Shown here: one piece after another, positions 25,135-35,273 of the stretch | How positions within the stretch are numbered: the stretch's first letter is position 1 | How the letters are laid out: each line of letters begins with the position of its first letter | Source: Butyricicoccus sp. | Lineage (GTDB): Bacteria; Bacillota; Clostridia; Oscillospirales; Butyricicoccaceae | Reading direction: 5' to 3' | Assembly (NCBI GenBank): GCA_017886875.1 | Contig: JAGHIZ010000063.1 | Span: 1-64,000 of the forward strand | DNA: 64,000 nucleotides | Position numbers and translations under genes: made by a program | The notes under the pieces: generated by a model | Told to the model about the DNA's origin: nothing | Databases searched by the model: none | Seen by the model: only the letters and a program-made list of their open reading frames with translations

Positions 25135-27042
25135 ATGAAAGACGGATTTTTAAAAGTCGCAGCTGCAACGCCAAAAGTTAGGGTAGCGGACTGCGATTAT
25201 AATGCATCACGTATTATATCTATGGCAGAAGAAGCGTCAGAAAATGGCACTGCACTTATAGTTTTTCCAGAGCTTTGTATAACAGCTTATACTTGTGGAG
25301 ATTTATTTTTGCAAGATACACTTTTAAAAGGTGCTGAAAATGCTCTTTCTCGAATTTTAAAGGCATCATCATATCATTCAGTTGTTATGGTTGTGGGATT
25401 GCCTTTTAGATTTAAGGGTGCACTTTATAACACAGCAGCTTTTGTTCATAAAGGTAAGCTTTTAGGACTTGTACCAAAGATAAATATACCAAATTATAGT
25501 GAATTTTACGAAGCAAGACATTTCACCTCAGGAAAGGGCATAAAGCCTATAAATGTTAAATTTTGCGGTGAACAAACAGTTTTTGGTGAAAATCTGCTAT
25601 TTAAATGTGTAAATTTCCCAGAACTTGTTATTGGCTGTGAGATTTGTGAAGATTTATGGGTAACTTGTCCGCCAAGTGTAACTCTTGCTAGCGGGGGTGC
25701 AACTGTTATTGTAAATCCATCAGCCTCAGATGAAACAATCGGCAAGGCAGAATATAGAAAACAGTTAATCTCTAGTCATTCAGCTAGACTTTTATGCGGT
25801 TATATATATGCAGATGCAGGCATGGGCGAGTCCACGCAGGATTTAATTTTTTCTGGTCATGATTTTATTGCAGAAAATGGTGCAGTTTTAGCTGAAAGTA
25901 AACGTTTTACCACAAGTATTATTTATTCTGAGTTTGATTTATCACGTTTAATGCATGAACGTAGAAGAATGAACACATTTAATAACGAATTAAATAACTG
26001 TACAGAAATAGAATTTGAACTTCCAACAAGAGATACAAGACTTACAAGAAATTTTGCACAGACACCATTTGTTCCCAATAATAAAAATGAATTAGATAGT
26101 CGCTGTGAGGAGATTATAAAAATGCAAGCAACAGGTCTTGCAACTCGTATGCAGCATACGCGCTGTAAAACAGCAGTAATCGGGCTTTCAGGCGGCTTGG
26201 ATTCAACATTAGCACTTATAGTAACCGTTCATGCTTTTGATATGCTTAAAATTGATAGAAAAGGCATACATGCAGTTACAATGCCATGCTTTGGAACTAC
26301 AACTAGAACAAAGTCAAATGCATTAAGGCTTGCAGAATGTTACGGGGCAACCCTTCATACAGTAGATATAAAAGCATCTGTAAATCAGCATTTTGAGGAC
26401 ATTGGTCATTCATGGGATAATCATGATGTAACATTTGAAAACGCACAAGCGAGAACTAGAACATTAGTTTTAATGGATTTAGCTAATAAAATGGGTGGTA
26501 TGGTTATCGGTACAGGTGATTTATCTGAACTTGCACTTGGCTGGGCAACATATAACGGTGACCATATGTCAATGTATGGAGTGAATGCATCTATTCCAAA
26601 AACACTTGTTAGATATTTAACCGCTTATGAAGCATCAAAGGTAGAGGGAGAATTACAAAAAACATTGCAAGATGTTTTGGATACTCCAGTATCACCTGAA
26701 CTTTTACCACCTAAAGATGGTGAAATCAGTCAAAAAACTGAAGAATTAGTTGGACCATATGAACTGCATGACTTTTTCTTATATTATATGGTGCGTTTAG
26801 GTTTTTCACCTCGTAAAATTTTTAGAATTGCAAGGCGTGCATTTGAAGGCACATATGATGATGAAACTATTAAAAAATGGCTTATAACATTTGTTCGTAG
26901 GTTCTTTATGCAACAATTTAAGCGTTCATGTTTGCCAGATGGCCCTAAAGTTGGTTCAGTTACACTTTCACCTCGTGGCGATTGGCGTATGCCATCTGAT
27001 GCAGTAAGTGAATTATGGCTTAGTGAAGCAGAAAATTTATAA
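25135..27042 (+). CDS. nadE: Glutamine-dependent NAD+ synthetase
   Basis: Last step of NAD synthesis: amidates nicotinic acid adenine dinucleotide with ATP, using ammonia from glutamine. The 635-residue protein has an N-terminal nitrilase-type amidase domain (catalytic Glu in FPELCI, Lys in VPKINIPNY, Cys in GCEICEDLW) and a C-terminal synthetase domain with the pyrophosphate loop SGGLDST and TGDLSELALGW. The frame opens at 25117 through the TTG of the RBS TTGGAGG; ATG 25135 is the start. Thioredoxin follows at 20 nt. Confidence 0.96.
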   Translation: MKDGFLKVAAATPKVRVADCDYNASRIISMAEEASENGTALIVFPELCITAYTCGDLFLQDTLLKGAENALSRILKASSYHSVVMVVGLPFRFKGALYNTAAFVHKGKLLGLVPKINIPNYSEFYEARHFTSGKGIKPINVKFCGEQTVFGENLLFKCVNFPELVIGCEICEDLWVTCPPSVTLASGGATVIVNPSASDETIGKAEYRKQLISSHSARLLCGYIYADAGMGESTQDLIFSGHDFIAENGAVLAESKRFTTSIIYSEFDLSRLMHERRRMNTFNNELNNCTEIEFELPTRDTRLTRNFAQTPFVPNNKNELDSRCEEIIKMQATGLATRMQHTRCKTAVIGLSGGLDSTLALIVTVHAFDMLKIDRKGIHAVTMPCFGTTTRTKSNALRLAECYGATLHTVDIKASVNQHFEDIGHSWDNHDVTFENAQARTRTLVLMDLANKMGGMVIGTGDLSELALGWATYNGDHMSMYGVNASIPKTLVRYLTAYEASKVEGELQKTLQDVLDTPVSPELLPPKDGEISQKTEELVGPYELHDFFLYYMVRLGFSPRKIFRIARRAFEGTYDDETIKKWLITFVRRFFMQQFKRSCLPDGPKVGSVTLSPRGDWRMPSDAVSELWLSEAENL

Positions 27043-27062
27043 ACAAAAGGAGATTGGTTTAT

Positions 27063-27371
27063 ATGTCAGTAATTGAGGTAACAAAAGAAAATTTTCAATC
27101 AGAAGTGTTACAGTCTAATAAGACAGTGCTAATTGATTTCTGGGCACAGTGGTGCGGTCCATGTCGTATGTTATCACCAGTTGTAGATGAAATTGCAAAC
27201 GAGCAAACAGAAATTAAGGTTTGCAAGATAAATGTTGATAATGAACCAGAACTTGCAACACAGTTTGGTGTTATGAGCATACCAACATTAGTGGTTATTA
27301 AAGATGGTAAAGTTGTAAATCAGAGTGTAGGTGTACAGCCTAAAGAAAACATTTTAACAATGGTTAAATAA
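27063..27371 (+). CDS. trxA: Thioredoxin
   Basis: A 102-residue thiol-disulfide reductant with the active site WCGPC and the cis-proline loop SIPTL, in a plain thioredoxin fold. RBS AAAGGAGA precedes ATG 27063 (the frame opens at TTG 27054). It is cotranscribed with nadE and followed by a strong terminator. No thioredoxin reductase is in the window. It is somewhat divergent from E. coli TrxA, so the symbol is by similarity of motif and length only. Confidence 0.92.
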   Translation: MSVIEVTKENFQSEVLQSNKTVLIDFWAQWCGPCRMLSPVVDEIANEQTEIKVCKINVDNEPELATQFGVMSIPTLVVIKDGKVVNQSVGVQPKENILTMVK

Positions 27372-27384
27372 TGCAATTAAAGGG

Positions 27385-27412
27385 CGACGTATGAAAAATA
27401 CGTCGTTTTTTA
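27385..27412 (+). terminator. Terminator of nadE-trxA
   Basis: CGACGTAT, loop GAAAA, ATACGTCG, then TTTTTT. Confidence 0.9.
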
Positions 27413-27530
27413 ATGTGCTAAAAGGTTTCGATTTGGCAAAAAAATAGCGATTTACCTTTCAATATTAAATTTATTTTGCTATAATAAAAAATACTCAATA
27501 ATAAATATATATGAAAGGAGGACAAGTTAG

Positions 27531-28523
27531 ATGTTTTGTGGACATTGTGGAAAGCAAAATCCCGATAATGCAAAAAAATGTTCTAGTTGTGGGAAAGAGT
27601 TTGATAAAACACAGTTTACCAGAGAGAATACCGAGCGTATAAGGCTTAATAATACGCAAAGAATACAAAAACCAGACCTTACACAAAAGATTGTGCCAGC
27701 AGTTCCTACATCACCAAAACCAAAAAGAAACTTAATTGCAATATTAGCATGTGGAGTTTTAATTTTAATTTTGATTTTAGTATTATTTCATCTTAAAAAT
27801 TGGTTTGGTTCAGAAAATCAAAATGGATTTATGAAAATTGAGCCGTCATCATCAGAGATTATTCAAGATGAAGGAAATAAAGTCATGAGTGCTAATGATT
27901 GGGAAAGCTATGATGGAAACTGGTCGGCAGGTGGTTATACATTTTCACTTGAATTTGATGATGAAGAAGTTAAATGCACAATGCGTAAAGATGATGAAGT
28001 TTGGCAGTCAAGGGCAAAACTTTACAGTGGAGAAGAAAGTGTAACAGTAGAGTTTGATGATAAAAAAGTTGAGCTTTTAGCTGTTAATAGAGGAAAACTC
28101 CGCATTATAATAGATGGTAAACAATATGATGCTATAAGAACAAATAGTCTGCCTCCTGAATCTGATAATTTATATATAGATGATAATAATTCATATATGT
28201 TTTATTCCGCTTCGAGTGGTACAAAAAGTAAAAATAATAATATTGAAATAACAGATAAATCGCAGATGTTTTGGCCGCTTGATAAATTTGCAATATCCAC
28301 AACAGACCTTGATAGACTTACCAGTCATGAAATAAATATAATAAAAAATGAGGCTTATGCCCGTCATGGATATATATTTGTAAATGAAAAGTGGCAAGAA
28401 TTTTTTGAACAGTTTAATTGGTATGAAAAAGATACTTCATTTACAGAAGATAAATTTAGTAAGCTAGAAAAGCAAAATTTAGATACAATAATACTATATC
28501 AAAGAGAAAAAGGCTGGATATAA
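27531..28523 (+). CDS. Zinc-ribbon membrane protein with C-terminal YARHG domain
   Basis: A 330-residue protein in three parts: an N-terminal double-CxxC zinc ribbon (FCGHCGKQNPDNAKKCSSCG), a polar linker with one transmembrane segment at about 66-86, and an external region ending in a YARHG domain (about 270-325, with EAYARHGYIF and WYEKD). The YARHG domain is thought to act outside the cell, perhaps on peptidoglycan, but its activity is unknown. The ribbon would stay in the cytoplasm. RBS AAAGGAGG. prfA follows after 3 nt, so both share a transcript, without an obvious functional reason. Confidence 0.82.
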   Translation: MFCGHCGKQNPDNAKKCSSCGKEFDKTQFTRENTERIRLNNTQRIQKPDLTQKIVPAVPTSPKPKRNLIAILACGVLILILILVLFHLKNWFGSENQNGFMKIEPSSSEIIQDEGNKVMSANDWESYDGNWSAGGYTFSLEFDDEEVKCTMRKDDEVWQSRAKLYSGEESVTVEFDDKKVELLAVNRGKLRIIIDGKQYDAIRTNSLPPESDNLYIDDNNSYMFYSASSGTKSKNNNIEITDKSQMFWPLDKFAISTTDLDRLTSHEINIIKNEAYARHGYIFVNEKWQEFFEQFNWYEKDTSFTEDKFSKLEKQNLDTIILYQREKGWI

Positions 28524-28526
28524 TAA

Positions 28527-29588
28527 ATGAATGAAAAATTAAATGGTATTATACACAAGTTTGAGGAAATAGAAGCTAGATTATCAGCTCCTAATTTATA
28601 TGATGACCCTGCACAGGCTGCAAAGCTTTTAAAAGAACGTGGGGATATGGAGCATATAGTTTTAGCTGCAAGAGAATATTTAAATGCACAAAATATGCTA
28701 GTTGAAGCAGAAGAAATGTTAAATGACCCCGAAATGAAAGAGCTTGCACAAGAAGAACTAAAACAAGCTAAGGAGGACATTGAAAGATTAGAACAAGAAC
28801 TCAAAATTTTAATGTTACCTAAAGACCAAAACGACGATAAAAATATTATGGTTGAAATTCGTGGCGGTGCAGGCGGTGAAGAATCAGCACTTTTTGCACA
28901 TTCACTTTACAGAATGTATTCTATGTATGCCGAAAAGCGTGGTTGGAAAGTTGAGCAATTAAGCATAAATGAAACCGAACTTGGTGGCTGTAAAGAAGTT
29001 GTTTTCCAGATTTCAGGTGACCATGTATACTCTCGTATGAAATTTGAGTCAGGTGTGCACAGAGTGCAACGTGTGCCAGAAACCGAAAGCCAAGGCAGAG
29101 TGCATACATCTACTGTAACCGTAGCTGTTTTACCAGAAGCTGAAGAAGTTGATTTTGAAATTAATCCATCAGATTTAAAAATTGATACTTTTAGAGCATC
29201 TGGTGCAGGTGGTCAGCATATCAACAAAACCGAATCTGCAATTCGTATAACACATTTACCAACAGGTATGGTTGTAGAATGTCAGGACGAGCGAAGCCAG
29301 CATAAAAACCGAGATAAAGCTATGAGAGTGCTTAGAACAAGACTCTATGAAGCAGAACTTGAACGCCAAAATGAAGCTATTGCAGCAGATAGAAAAAGTC
29401 AGGTCGGCACAGGGGATAGAGCTGAACGCATTAGAACATATAATTTCCCAGAAAATCGTGTATCAGACCATAGAATTAAATTAACCCTCTATAAACTAGG
29501 TCAGTTTATGGACGGTGATTTAGATGATATAATTGATGCACTTATGTCAGCAGATGCAGCCGAAAAGCTACAAGCACAAGAAAACTAA
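28527..29588 (+). CDS. prfA: Peptide chain release factor 1
   Basis: Ends translation at UAA and UAG stop codons. The 353-residue protein has the GGQ loop (Gly228-Gly229-Gln230) that triggers peptide release, within [18 protein letters not shown], and [20 protein letters not shown], the region that in RF1 carries the PxT codon-reading loop nearby. The N-terminal helical domain is complete. The methyltransferase gene prmC, often next to prfA, is absent here. It starts 3 nt after the YARHG gene. Confidence 0.96.
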   Translation: MNEKLNGIIHKFEEIEARLSAPNLYDDPAQAAKLLKERGDMEHIVLAAREYLNAQNMLVEAEEMLNDPEMKELAQEELKQAKEDIERLEQELKILMLPKDQNDDKNIMVEIRGGAGGEESALFAHSLYRMYSMYAEKRGWKVEQLSINETELGGCKEVVFQISGDHVYSRMKFESGVHRVQRVPETESQGRVHTSTVTVAVLPEAEEVDFEINPSDLKIDTFRASGAGGQHINKTESAIRITHLPTGMVVECQDERSQHKNRDKAMRVLRTRLYEAELERQNEAIAADRKSQVGTGDRAERIRTYNFPENRVSDHRIKLTLYKLGQFMDGDLDDIIDALMSADAAEKLQAQEN

Positions 29589-29590
29589 AA

Positions 29591-29626
29591 CAAAGAGGAG
29601 TCCATTTAGGACTCCTCTTTGCTTTT
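29591..29626. terminator. Bidirectional terminator between prfA and the SLH protein gene
   Basis: AAAGAGGAGTCC/GGACTCCTCTTT stem with a 5-nt loop and T-rich flanks on both strands. Confidence 0.88.
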
Positions 29627-29642
29627 AAGGAAAAACCATATC

Positions 29643-31910
29643 TCAAAGCATTTTGCTTAGGATTTGTGCAAATTCAGCTCGTGTAAGAGTTTGTTCAGGG
29701 TTTAACTTACCATTACTTCCAACAATAAGTTTTTGTTTTACACAAGCGGCCGCAGCTTCTCTACGTGACTCAGAAATTTTATCACTATCTGAGAAGGTAT
29801 TAAGTGTTTGAGTGATTTCTTCTTCACTCATCTTTTCAAAGCCATCTTCTAAAAGCACGTTATATATAATTTGCATTATATCTTGACGTGTTATGGTTTG
29901 TGTTAAACTATTTTCATCAATTCCATTAATAAGCCCAGCATTTTTAGCAGCTGTTACTTCTTTATAATACCAAGGTGAGCTATCAGGCACTAAAATAGTG
30001 CTTGTATCTATTTTAAGAAGTCTAACCATAACAGAGGATACTTCAACACCTGTTATAGTGTTATCAGGCATAAATTTGTCGCCTGAACCTTGCATAAGCT
30101 CAACTTTTGTTATTTGTTTTATTGCTTCATAAGCCCAGTGTGTTTCTGGAACATCAGTATAATTTACAAACTGATTTATATCACCCATTTCTGTGCCTAA
30201 TAAAGCGGCATAGCATTTGCTATCAAGTTTAATAGCTGGTTTTAAAGAGCTATAAGGCAGATTATATTCTGTGCTAGTTGGTGAGTAGCGTTCACTATTA
30301 TTATCTTGTGATAGGTTACAGAAAAAGCTTATTCCTGATTGTGTCACTCTAGGAGAACCAAACATATAAAAAGGAATTTCTTCTGGTAAAAGCTCACGTA
30401 CTACATCGACATAATCTTTATTGAATAAATCTGTTATTAAATTGTATTTAGTTCCGTCTGCAAGGTCAAGAGTTATACTACTATTCCAGATTGCACTTCC
30501 ATCACCCGTACCATAAACGCAGTCAGCCCAAACAATAAGCAGTCTACCAACCTGTGATATGCCAAAAGAACCAGTAAGAGATTGGTCGATTAGTGGCATT
30601 TCAGGCCCTTCAATAAAGAAAGATTGAATTTGTGAGTTTATTTTATCTTGTACGACTTTATTTGACATTCCATAAATTACAGGATAAGTTAAAATCCATT
30701 CATTATCATTGCCATTTGAGTCTATACCAAGATATTTTTCATATGTTGCAGAGCTCACTTTAAAATATTCAAAAGAATATTCACGTTCAGGAGAAAAAAT
30801 AATTTCACCAGTTTTAATATTTACATATTGTATTTTTCCAGCGACAGTTATTTTTGCAACATTGCTTGTTAAAATAACAGGGTTTTCAGCGTTTTCAAAG
30901 CTATTTAGAAAATTGCCATTTTCAGATAAAAATAAAATTTGATTGCTTAGAGTGCCATGCCAGAAAATGCCATGAAGCACTTTGTCAAAACCACCAGCAT
31001 AAACATCAGTTCTATAAACCAAACGACCAGAGGAGTCAATTAAAGAGCAAGTTCCAGTAGGATTTGAATTACCACGTGCAGAATAAAGGCCATTACCTAT
31101 ATAAGATAAATCGTAATACTGGAAATTAACAACATGTTTTCCTTTGGTGTCTATTAGACCCCACATATTATTCATTCGTGCAACGGCAAAGCCATCTTCA
31201 AATTCAGTTATTTCTTGATAAATAAAATCGCTTAGAAGTTTGCCTTCTGACAAAGAATATAGTGCATAACGCCCATTTTGTGAAGCGATAATTATATCGC
31301 CGTCCCATATTCTTAAATATTTTGGCTCTATATTTTCAGGTAAAATACAAGCGATATAGCTTTCTTTTTTCAAAACACCATACGCATTTATATCATTAAA
31401 TTGGACTACAGCAAAGCCATTTTCAAAGTTGCCTGCTTTTTTATAAATAGGTTCAACTTCAAATTCACCTTCAAGATTTAAATAACCCCAAAGACCATTT
31501 TGCTCGGCAGGAATTAAGCCTTCAAAGAAAAAGCCAGATGTTACAGGAAAAGTACCTATAAGGCTACCATCAAGACCAAAAAAAACAGATTGACTTTTAT
31601 ATCTAAAAGCTAACATATCATCTGAAAATTCAACAGCGATAGGGTTTGTTTGAGGTGGTACAATGGTTTCAAAACTTTCATTTATCACTGAAACAAAGCC
31701 GTTTATATCTGTAACTGTAGCAAGTCCTTTTTCATTAAAGCTAGATGCTTCAGAATATTGATATGAAGTGACTAAAGTACCATTTTCATTCATATATGCC
31801 CATAATGATATGTTGTCAGATGCTTGTTTTACTGGAAACAAATTAGCCGCATGAGCAGAAAAGGTAAAAAATACAGCTGCAAACATTAACGACAGAAGGT
31901 ATTTTTTCAT
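29643..31910 (-). CDS. Secreted WG-repeat protein with DUF3298-like and SLH domains
   Basis: A 755-residue exported protein. A signal peptide (1-22, ending SAHAAN) is followed by WG/KWG-type beta repeats (about 30-350, units such as GLWGYLNLEGEF and NMWGLIDTKGKHVV), a region like the C-terminal RsiV/DUF3298 domain (about 385-565, DLADGTKYNLITDLF), and three S-layer homology domains (about 585-755). SLH domains bind pyruvylated secondary cell-wall polymer, so the protein is probably held on the cell surface. RBS GGAGG precedes ATG 31910. It is a single gene. Ligand or enzymatic role is unknown. Confidence 0.85.
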   Translation of the reverse strand: MKKYLLSLMFAAVFFTFSAHAANLFPVKQASDNISLWAYMNENGTLVTSYQYSEASSFNEKGLATVTDINGFVSVINESFETIVPPQTNPIAVEFSDDMLAFRYKSQSVFFGLDGSLIGTFPVTSGFFFEGLIPAEQNGLWGYLNLEGEFEVEPIYKKAGNFENGFAVVQFNDINAYGVLKKESYIACILPENIEPKYLRIWDGDIIIASQNGRYALYSLSEGKLLSDFIYQEITEFEDGFAVARMNNMWGLIDTKGKHVVNFQYYDLSYIGNGLYSARGNSNPTGTCSLIDSSGRLVYRTDVYAGGFDKVLHGIFWHGTLSNQILFLSENGNFLNSFENAENPVILTSNVAKITVAGKIQYVNIKTGEIIFSPEREYSFEYFKVSSATYEKYLGIDSNGNDNEWILTYPVIYGMSNKVVQDKINSQIQSFFIEGPEMPLIDQSLTGSFGISQVGRLLIVWADCVYGTGDGSAIWNSSITLDLADGTKYNLITDLFNKDYVDVVRELLPEEIPFYMFGSPRVTQSGISFFCNLSQDNNSERYSPTSTEYNLPYSSLKPAIKLDSKCYAALLGTEMGDINQFVNYTDVPETHWAYEAIKQITKVELMQGSGDKFMPDNTITGVEVSSVMVRLLKIDTSTILVPDSSPWYYKEVTAAKNAGLINGIDENSLTQTITRQDIMQIIYNVLLEDGFEKMSEEEITQTLNTFSDSDKISESRREAAAACVKQKLIVGSNGKLNPEQTLTRAEFAQILSKML

Positions 31911-32034
31911 TTTCAAAGTCCTCCATGTCAAAATATACATATAAAACCTATTATTTATTATACTGGTTTATATATATACAGGCAATAGGTGCAAACAAAG
32001 TGAAATATTACATTTATGCTACAAGTTTAAGACA

Positions 32035-32058
32035 GAAAAAAACTCCCCATTAGGGGAG
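32035..32058 (-). terminator. Terminator of ftsK-flavin reductase
   Basis: Minus strand CTCCCC, loop TAAT, GGGGAG, then TTTTTTT. Confidence 0.85.
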
Positions 32059-32069
32059 CTCAAAATTTT

Positions 32070-32570
32070 TTAGTCAGCGTATGCAGCTACGATTTCGCCT
32101 ATATACATAGTGTGCATATCGCCATCGGCATAGCATTTTTCAAATAATGCATTATCTGTAAAATTTTCACGAGGTAAGTCACCGTGGTAAAGCTTGCGAC
32201 AAACTAAAGTAAGTTCAGCCTCAGCAAATGTTGGACAACCCTCCTCAGTAAATACAGGAGTTAAACCAGAATTGGTCATTTTATTCATATCACGACCAGA
32301 TTTAGAACCTAAAGTTTGCAGGGCTTTCTTATTGCCATCTTTTAAGAAAATAAGGGTGTAATAATCATTATTTTCCATAAATTCATGGGTTAAACGGCTT
32401 TTACGCACATAAACAGTGGTAACCTCTTTAAACCAGAGTTCACCCATACCGCCCCAGCTTACGGTCATCATATTAAAGTTTTCTTTGTCACCAGCAGCAA
32501 CTAAAGCCCACTGGTCACGAATTTTAAAAAATGGGTTGAAAGATAGGCTGGAAAGTTCGATTTTTTTCAT
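32070..32570 (-). CDS. Flavin reductase-like domain protein
   Basis: A 166-residue protein of the FMN-binding flavin reductase-like family. Typical features are PFFKIRDQWALVAAGD near the start, NMMTVSWGGMGELW (the flavin contact region) and VYVRKSRLTHEFMEN. Members bind FMN and may reduce flavins or unknown substrates with NAD(P)H. The frame opens at 32630 within the ftsK stop region; AGGAGG before ATG 32570 fixes the start. It follows ftsK at 26 nt and ends at a terminator. Confidence 0.82.
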   Translation of the reverse strand: MKKIELSSLSFNPFFKIRDQWALVAAGDKENFNMMTVSWGGMGELWFKEVTTVYVRKSRLTHEFMENNDYYTLIFLKDGNKKALQTLGSKSGRDMNKMTNSGLTPVFTEEGCPTFAEAELTLVCRKLYHGDLPRENFTDNALFEKCYADGDMHTMYIGEIVAAYAD

Positions 32571-32596
32571 AATAAAATAGCCTCCTAATGTTATTT

Positions 32597-35110
32597 TTAA
32601 AGTTGACGACGAAGTTTCATTTCCTTCCAATCGTCTTTAGAAATCAATATTTGACGAGGTTTAGAACCTTCAAATGGTCCTACAATACCACGTTCTTCCA
32701 TTTGGTCAACTATTCGGGCAGCACGAGCGTAACCAAGTTTTAAACGTCTTTGTAGCATAGATACAGATGCTTGACCGCAGTCAACAACAATTTCTATAGC
32801 TTCCATTAACATTTCATCTTCATCACCTGAAAGACTGCCACCACCGCCAGAGCTGCCATTTTCTGATGCTTCAGCAGATTTTTCAATATGCTCAAGTATC
32901 TCTTCATTATATTCAGCACAGCCTGTAGACTTGATAAATTCTATAACATTTTCTATTTCATCATTTGAGATAAAACAGCCTTGTATACGTTGAGGCTTAC
33001 CCTCACCAAGAGGAGCATAAAGCATATCACCTTTACCAATTAACTTTTCTGCACCAGTTGTATCAAGTATAATACGGCTTTCAATTTGGCTTGCAACAGC
33101 AAATGCTATACGAGAAGGTATATTTGCTTTCATAATACCAGTGATTACATCAGCAGAAGGTCTTTGAGTTGCAACGATTAAATACATACCAGCTGCACGA
33201 GCTTTCTGTGCAATACGACATATAGAAGTTTCTACTTCTTTAGCAGCAACCATCATAAGGTCGGCAAGCTCGTCTATTACAATAACAATTTCAGGTAGTG
33301 GCTGGAAACCGTCTGAAGTTGTGCCTTCTTGTTCAGCTTGCTTGCGTTTCTTTTGCATAAGCTCATTAAAATCTTCAAGTTTTCTAACCTGATTGTCAGC
33401 AAAAACCTTATATCTTCTTTCCATTTCACCAACCGCCCAGTTAAGTGCACCAGCCGCTTTTTTAGGGTCGGTTACAACAGGAATAAGCAGATGTGGTATA
33501 CCATTGTAGTTACCAAGTTCAACCATTTTAGGGTCAATCATAATCAGTCTTACTTCTTCAGGAGTGGATTTATAAAGAAGTGAAATAAGCATAGAGTTTA
33601 CACATACAGATTTACCAGAACCAGTAGTACCAGCGATAAGCAAGTGAGGCATTTTTCCGATATTGCCCACAACAGGAGCACCAGTGATATCTTTGCCTAC
33701 ACAGAAAGAAACTTTGCTTTTACTATTTTTAAATGCATCTGAGTCTAAAACCTCATAAATTGGAACCATAGTGTTAGTTTTGTTAGGCACTTCAATACCA
33801 ATAGCGACTTTTTCTGGAATTGGTGCAATACGTACAGACATTGCACCAAGAGCAAGTGCGATATCATCAGAAAGACCTGTTATACGGCTAAATTTAGTTC
33901 CTGGTGGAATAGTAACTTCAAAACGTGTAACCGTAGGACCTCTAACAATTCCTACAATTTGAGCTTCAATATTAAATGATTGTAAAGTGTCAACTAAACG
34001 ATGACTATATTCAGTAAGTTCAGCCTGATAGTTATTATTTGTTGATTTTTTAGGTGGGTTTAATAAATCAAGCTGAGGATAACTGTAAACTGGTATAGGT
34101 GCATTTTGGTTTGCATCAATTTGTGCAGCCATTTTAGCTTGTTCCATTTGTTCATGGCGTTTAAGCTCAGCTTTTGACATGTTTTTTTCATCAATAGGCA
34201 TAGGCTCATCAGAAATAACTTCTGTTTTTTCATCAGGTTTATTATGAAGTAAAGATAAAATATCATCGAATGGGTCATCTGAACCATTATTTGTGTTATT
34301 CAATATATTTTCTGATGTTTCACTGATAAATTCATCTTGTGCAAAATCTTTAATAGGCTCATTTTTATTTTGGGGAAGTGTGAAAATAGGTTCTTCATCA
34401 TCAAGAGCAATATCAAAAGCAGCTCTTTTAGCGGATTTTTTAGCTTCACGTTTAGCCTTTTGGTTTGCCGCAAGCTCATGCACATTTGGTAAAACAGCAG
34501 GGGCTTCATATTTCATACGTTCTTCATCATCATCGTATTCATATTCAATTGGACGCAATGCGTCATATATACTTTGCGGTGTTATACGGAAAATAATCAT
34601 TAAATCAGCTATTAGCAGAATTAAACAAAGCAAAAAACCACCAATAGAAGAAAATGCCCAACTAAATAAATATGAAAGTCCGCCTGCAATAAGTCCACCC
34701 GATTTTATATCTGAACCAGTTTTGGCAAGAGTAGAAAATACCGCATCAGACGAAAGAATAGAGCTATTTAAAAGACAATGTATTATAGAAGATAAAAAGA
34801 CAGGAAAAAGAGCAACTGCACTAGCTCTAAGTCTTATAGGCCCTTTTCTGTTTTTTATAAGCATTGCACAAAGGCTGAAAAGTATTATTGGAACTATATA
34901 AAGTCCATAGCCAATAAGACTTCCTATGAATGAACGAATAAGATTTAAAAGTGCACCATCAAGCCCAAAAACGATTAAAAGAGAAAAAACACCTAAAACA
35001 CCATATATAATACCCCATGCAGGACGAGGCAAGGAATACTCTATTTGTATAGGCTCATTTTTTTTCTTTCTTTTGGGAGCAATTTTAGATTTTTGTTGAT
35101 TTTGTGCCAA
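32597..35110 (-). CDS. ftsK: DNA translocase FtsK/SpoIIIE
   Basis: An 837-residue septal DNA pump that moves chromosome ends across the division or sporulation septum. Four hydrophobic segments (about 28-170), an acidic linker (about 175-345), an alpha/beta motor with Walker A GTTGSGKS near 493 and Walker B IVIVIDELADLM, and a C-terminal gamma winged helix (about 770-837, MLQRRLKLGYARAARIVDQM) that reads KOPS/SRS sites. All parts are present. In a spore former a single FtsK/SpoIIIE may serve both division and forespore filling; I cannot tell which. Confidence 0.95.
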   Translation of the reverse strand: MAQNQQKSKIAPKRKKKNEPIQIEYSLPRPAWGIIYGVLGVFSLLIVFGLDGALLNLIRSFIGSLIGYGLYIVPIILFSLCAMLIKNRKGPIRLRASAVALFPVFLSSIIHCLLNSSILSSDAVFSTLAKTGSDIKSGGLIAGGLSYLFSWAFSSIGGFLLCLILLIADLMIIFRITPQSIYDALRPIEYEYDDDEERMKYEAPAVLPNVHELAANQKAKREAKKSAKRAAFDIALDDEEPIFTLPQNKNEPIKDFAQDEFISETSENILNNTNNGSDDPFDDILSLLHNKPDEKTEVISDEPMPIDEKNMSKAELKRHEQMEQAKMAAQIDANQNAPIPVYSYPQLDLLNPPKKSTNNNYQAELTEYSHRLVDTLQSFNIEAQIVGIVRGPTVTRFEVTIPPGTKFSRITGLSDDIALALGAMSVRIAPIPEKVAIGIEVPNKTNTMVPIYEVLDSDAFKNSKSKVSFCVGKDITGAPVVGNIGKMPHLLIAGTTGSGKSVCVNSMLISLLYKSTPEEVRLIMIDPKMVELGNYNGIPHLLIPVVTDPKKAAGALNWAVGEMERRYKVFADNQVRKLEDFNELMQKKRKQAEQEGTTSDGFQPLPEIVIVIDELADLMMVAAKEVETSICRIAQKARAAGMYLIVATQRPSADVITGIMKANIPSRIAFAVASQIESRIILDTTGAEKLIGKGDMLYAPLGEGKPQRIQGCFISNDEIENVIEFIKSTGCAEYNEEILEHIEKSAEASENGSSGGGGSLSGDEDEMLMEAIEIVVDCGQASVSMLQRRLKLGYARAARIVDQMEERGIVGPFEGSKPRQILISKDDWKEMKLRRQL

Positions 35111-35216
35111 AAAAAATCACCTCATTTAGTGGCAATATTTTAAACATTCGTTATAAGCATAACATAAATATATTTTAATTTCCATAGATAAATGGCGAAA
35201 AAAACATGCCTAAAGA

Positions 35217-35257
35217 TAAAAAATCAGCTTGAAAATAAGCTCCAAGCTGATTTTTTT
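35217..35257. terminator. Terminator after the CoA-transferase gene
   Basis: AAATCAGCTTG/CAAGCTGATTT stem, 11-nt loop, with A/T runs on both sides. Confidence 0.88.
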
Positions 35258-35273
35258 GTATATGGAGTTTTGG

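Noticed and set aside
34293..34901. A 202-codon frame opposite ftsK
   Set aside because: It is antisense to the linker and membrane region of ftsK, has no RBS or family features, and the ftsK domains account for the other strand.
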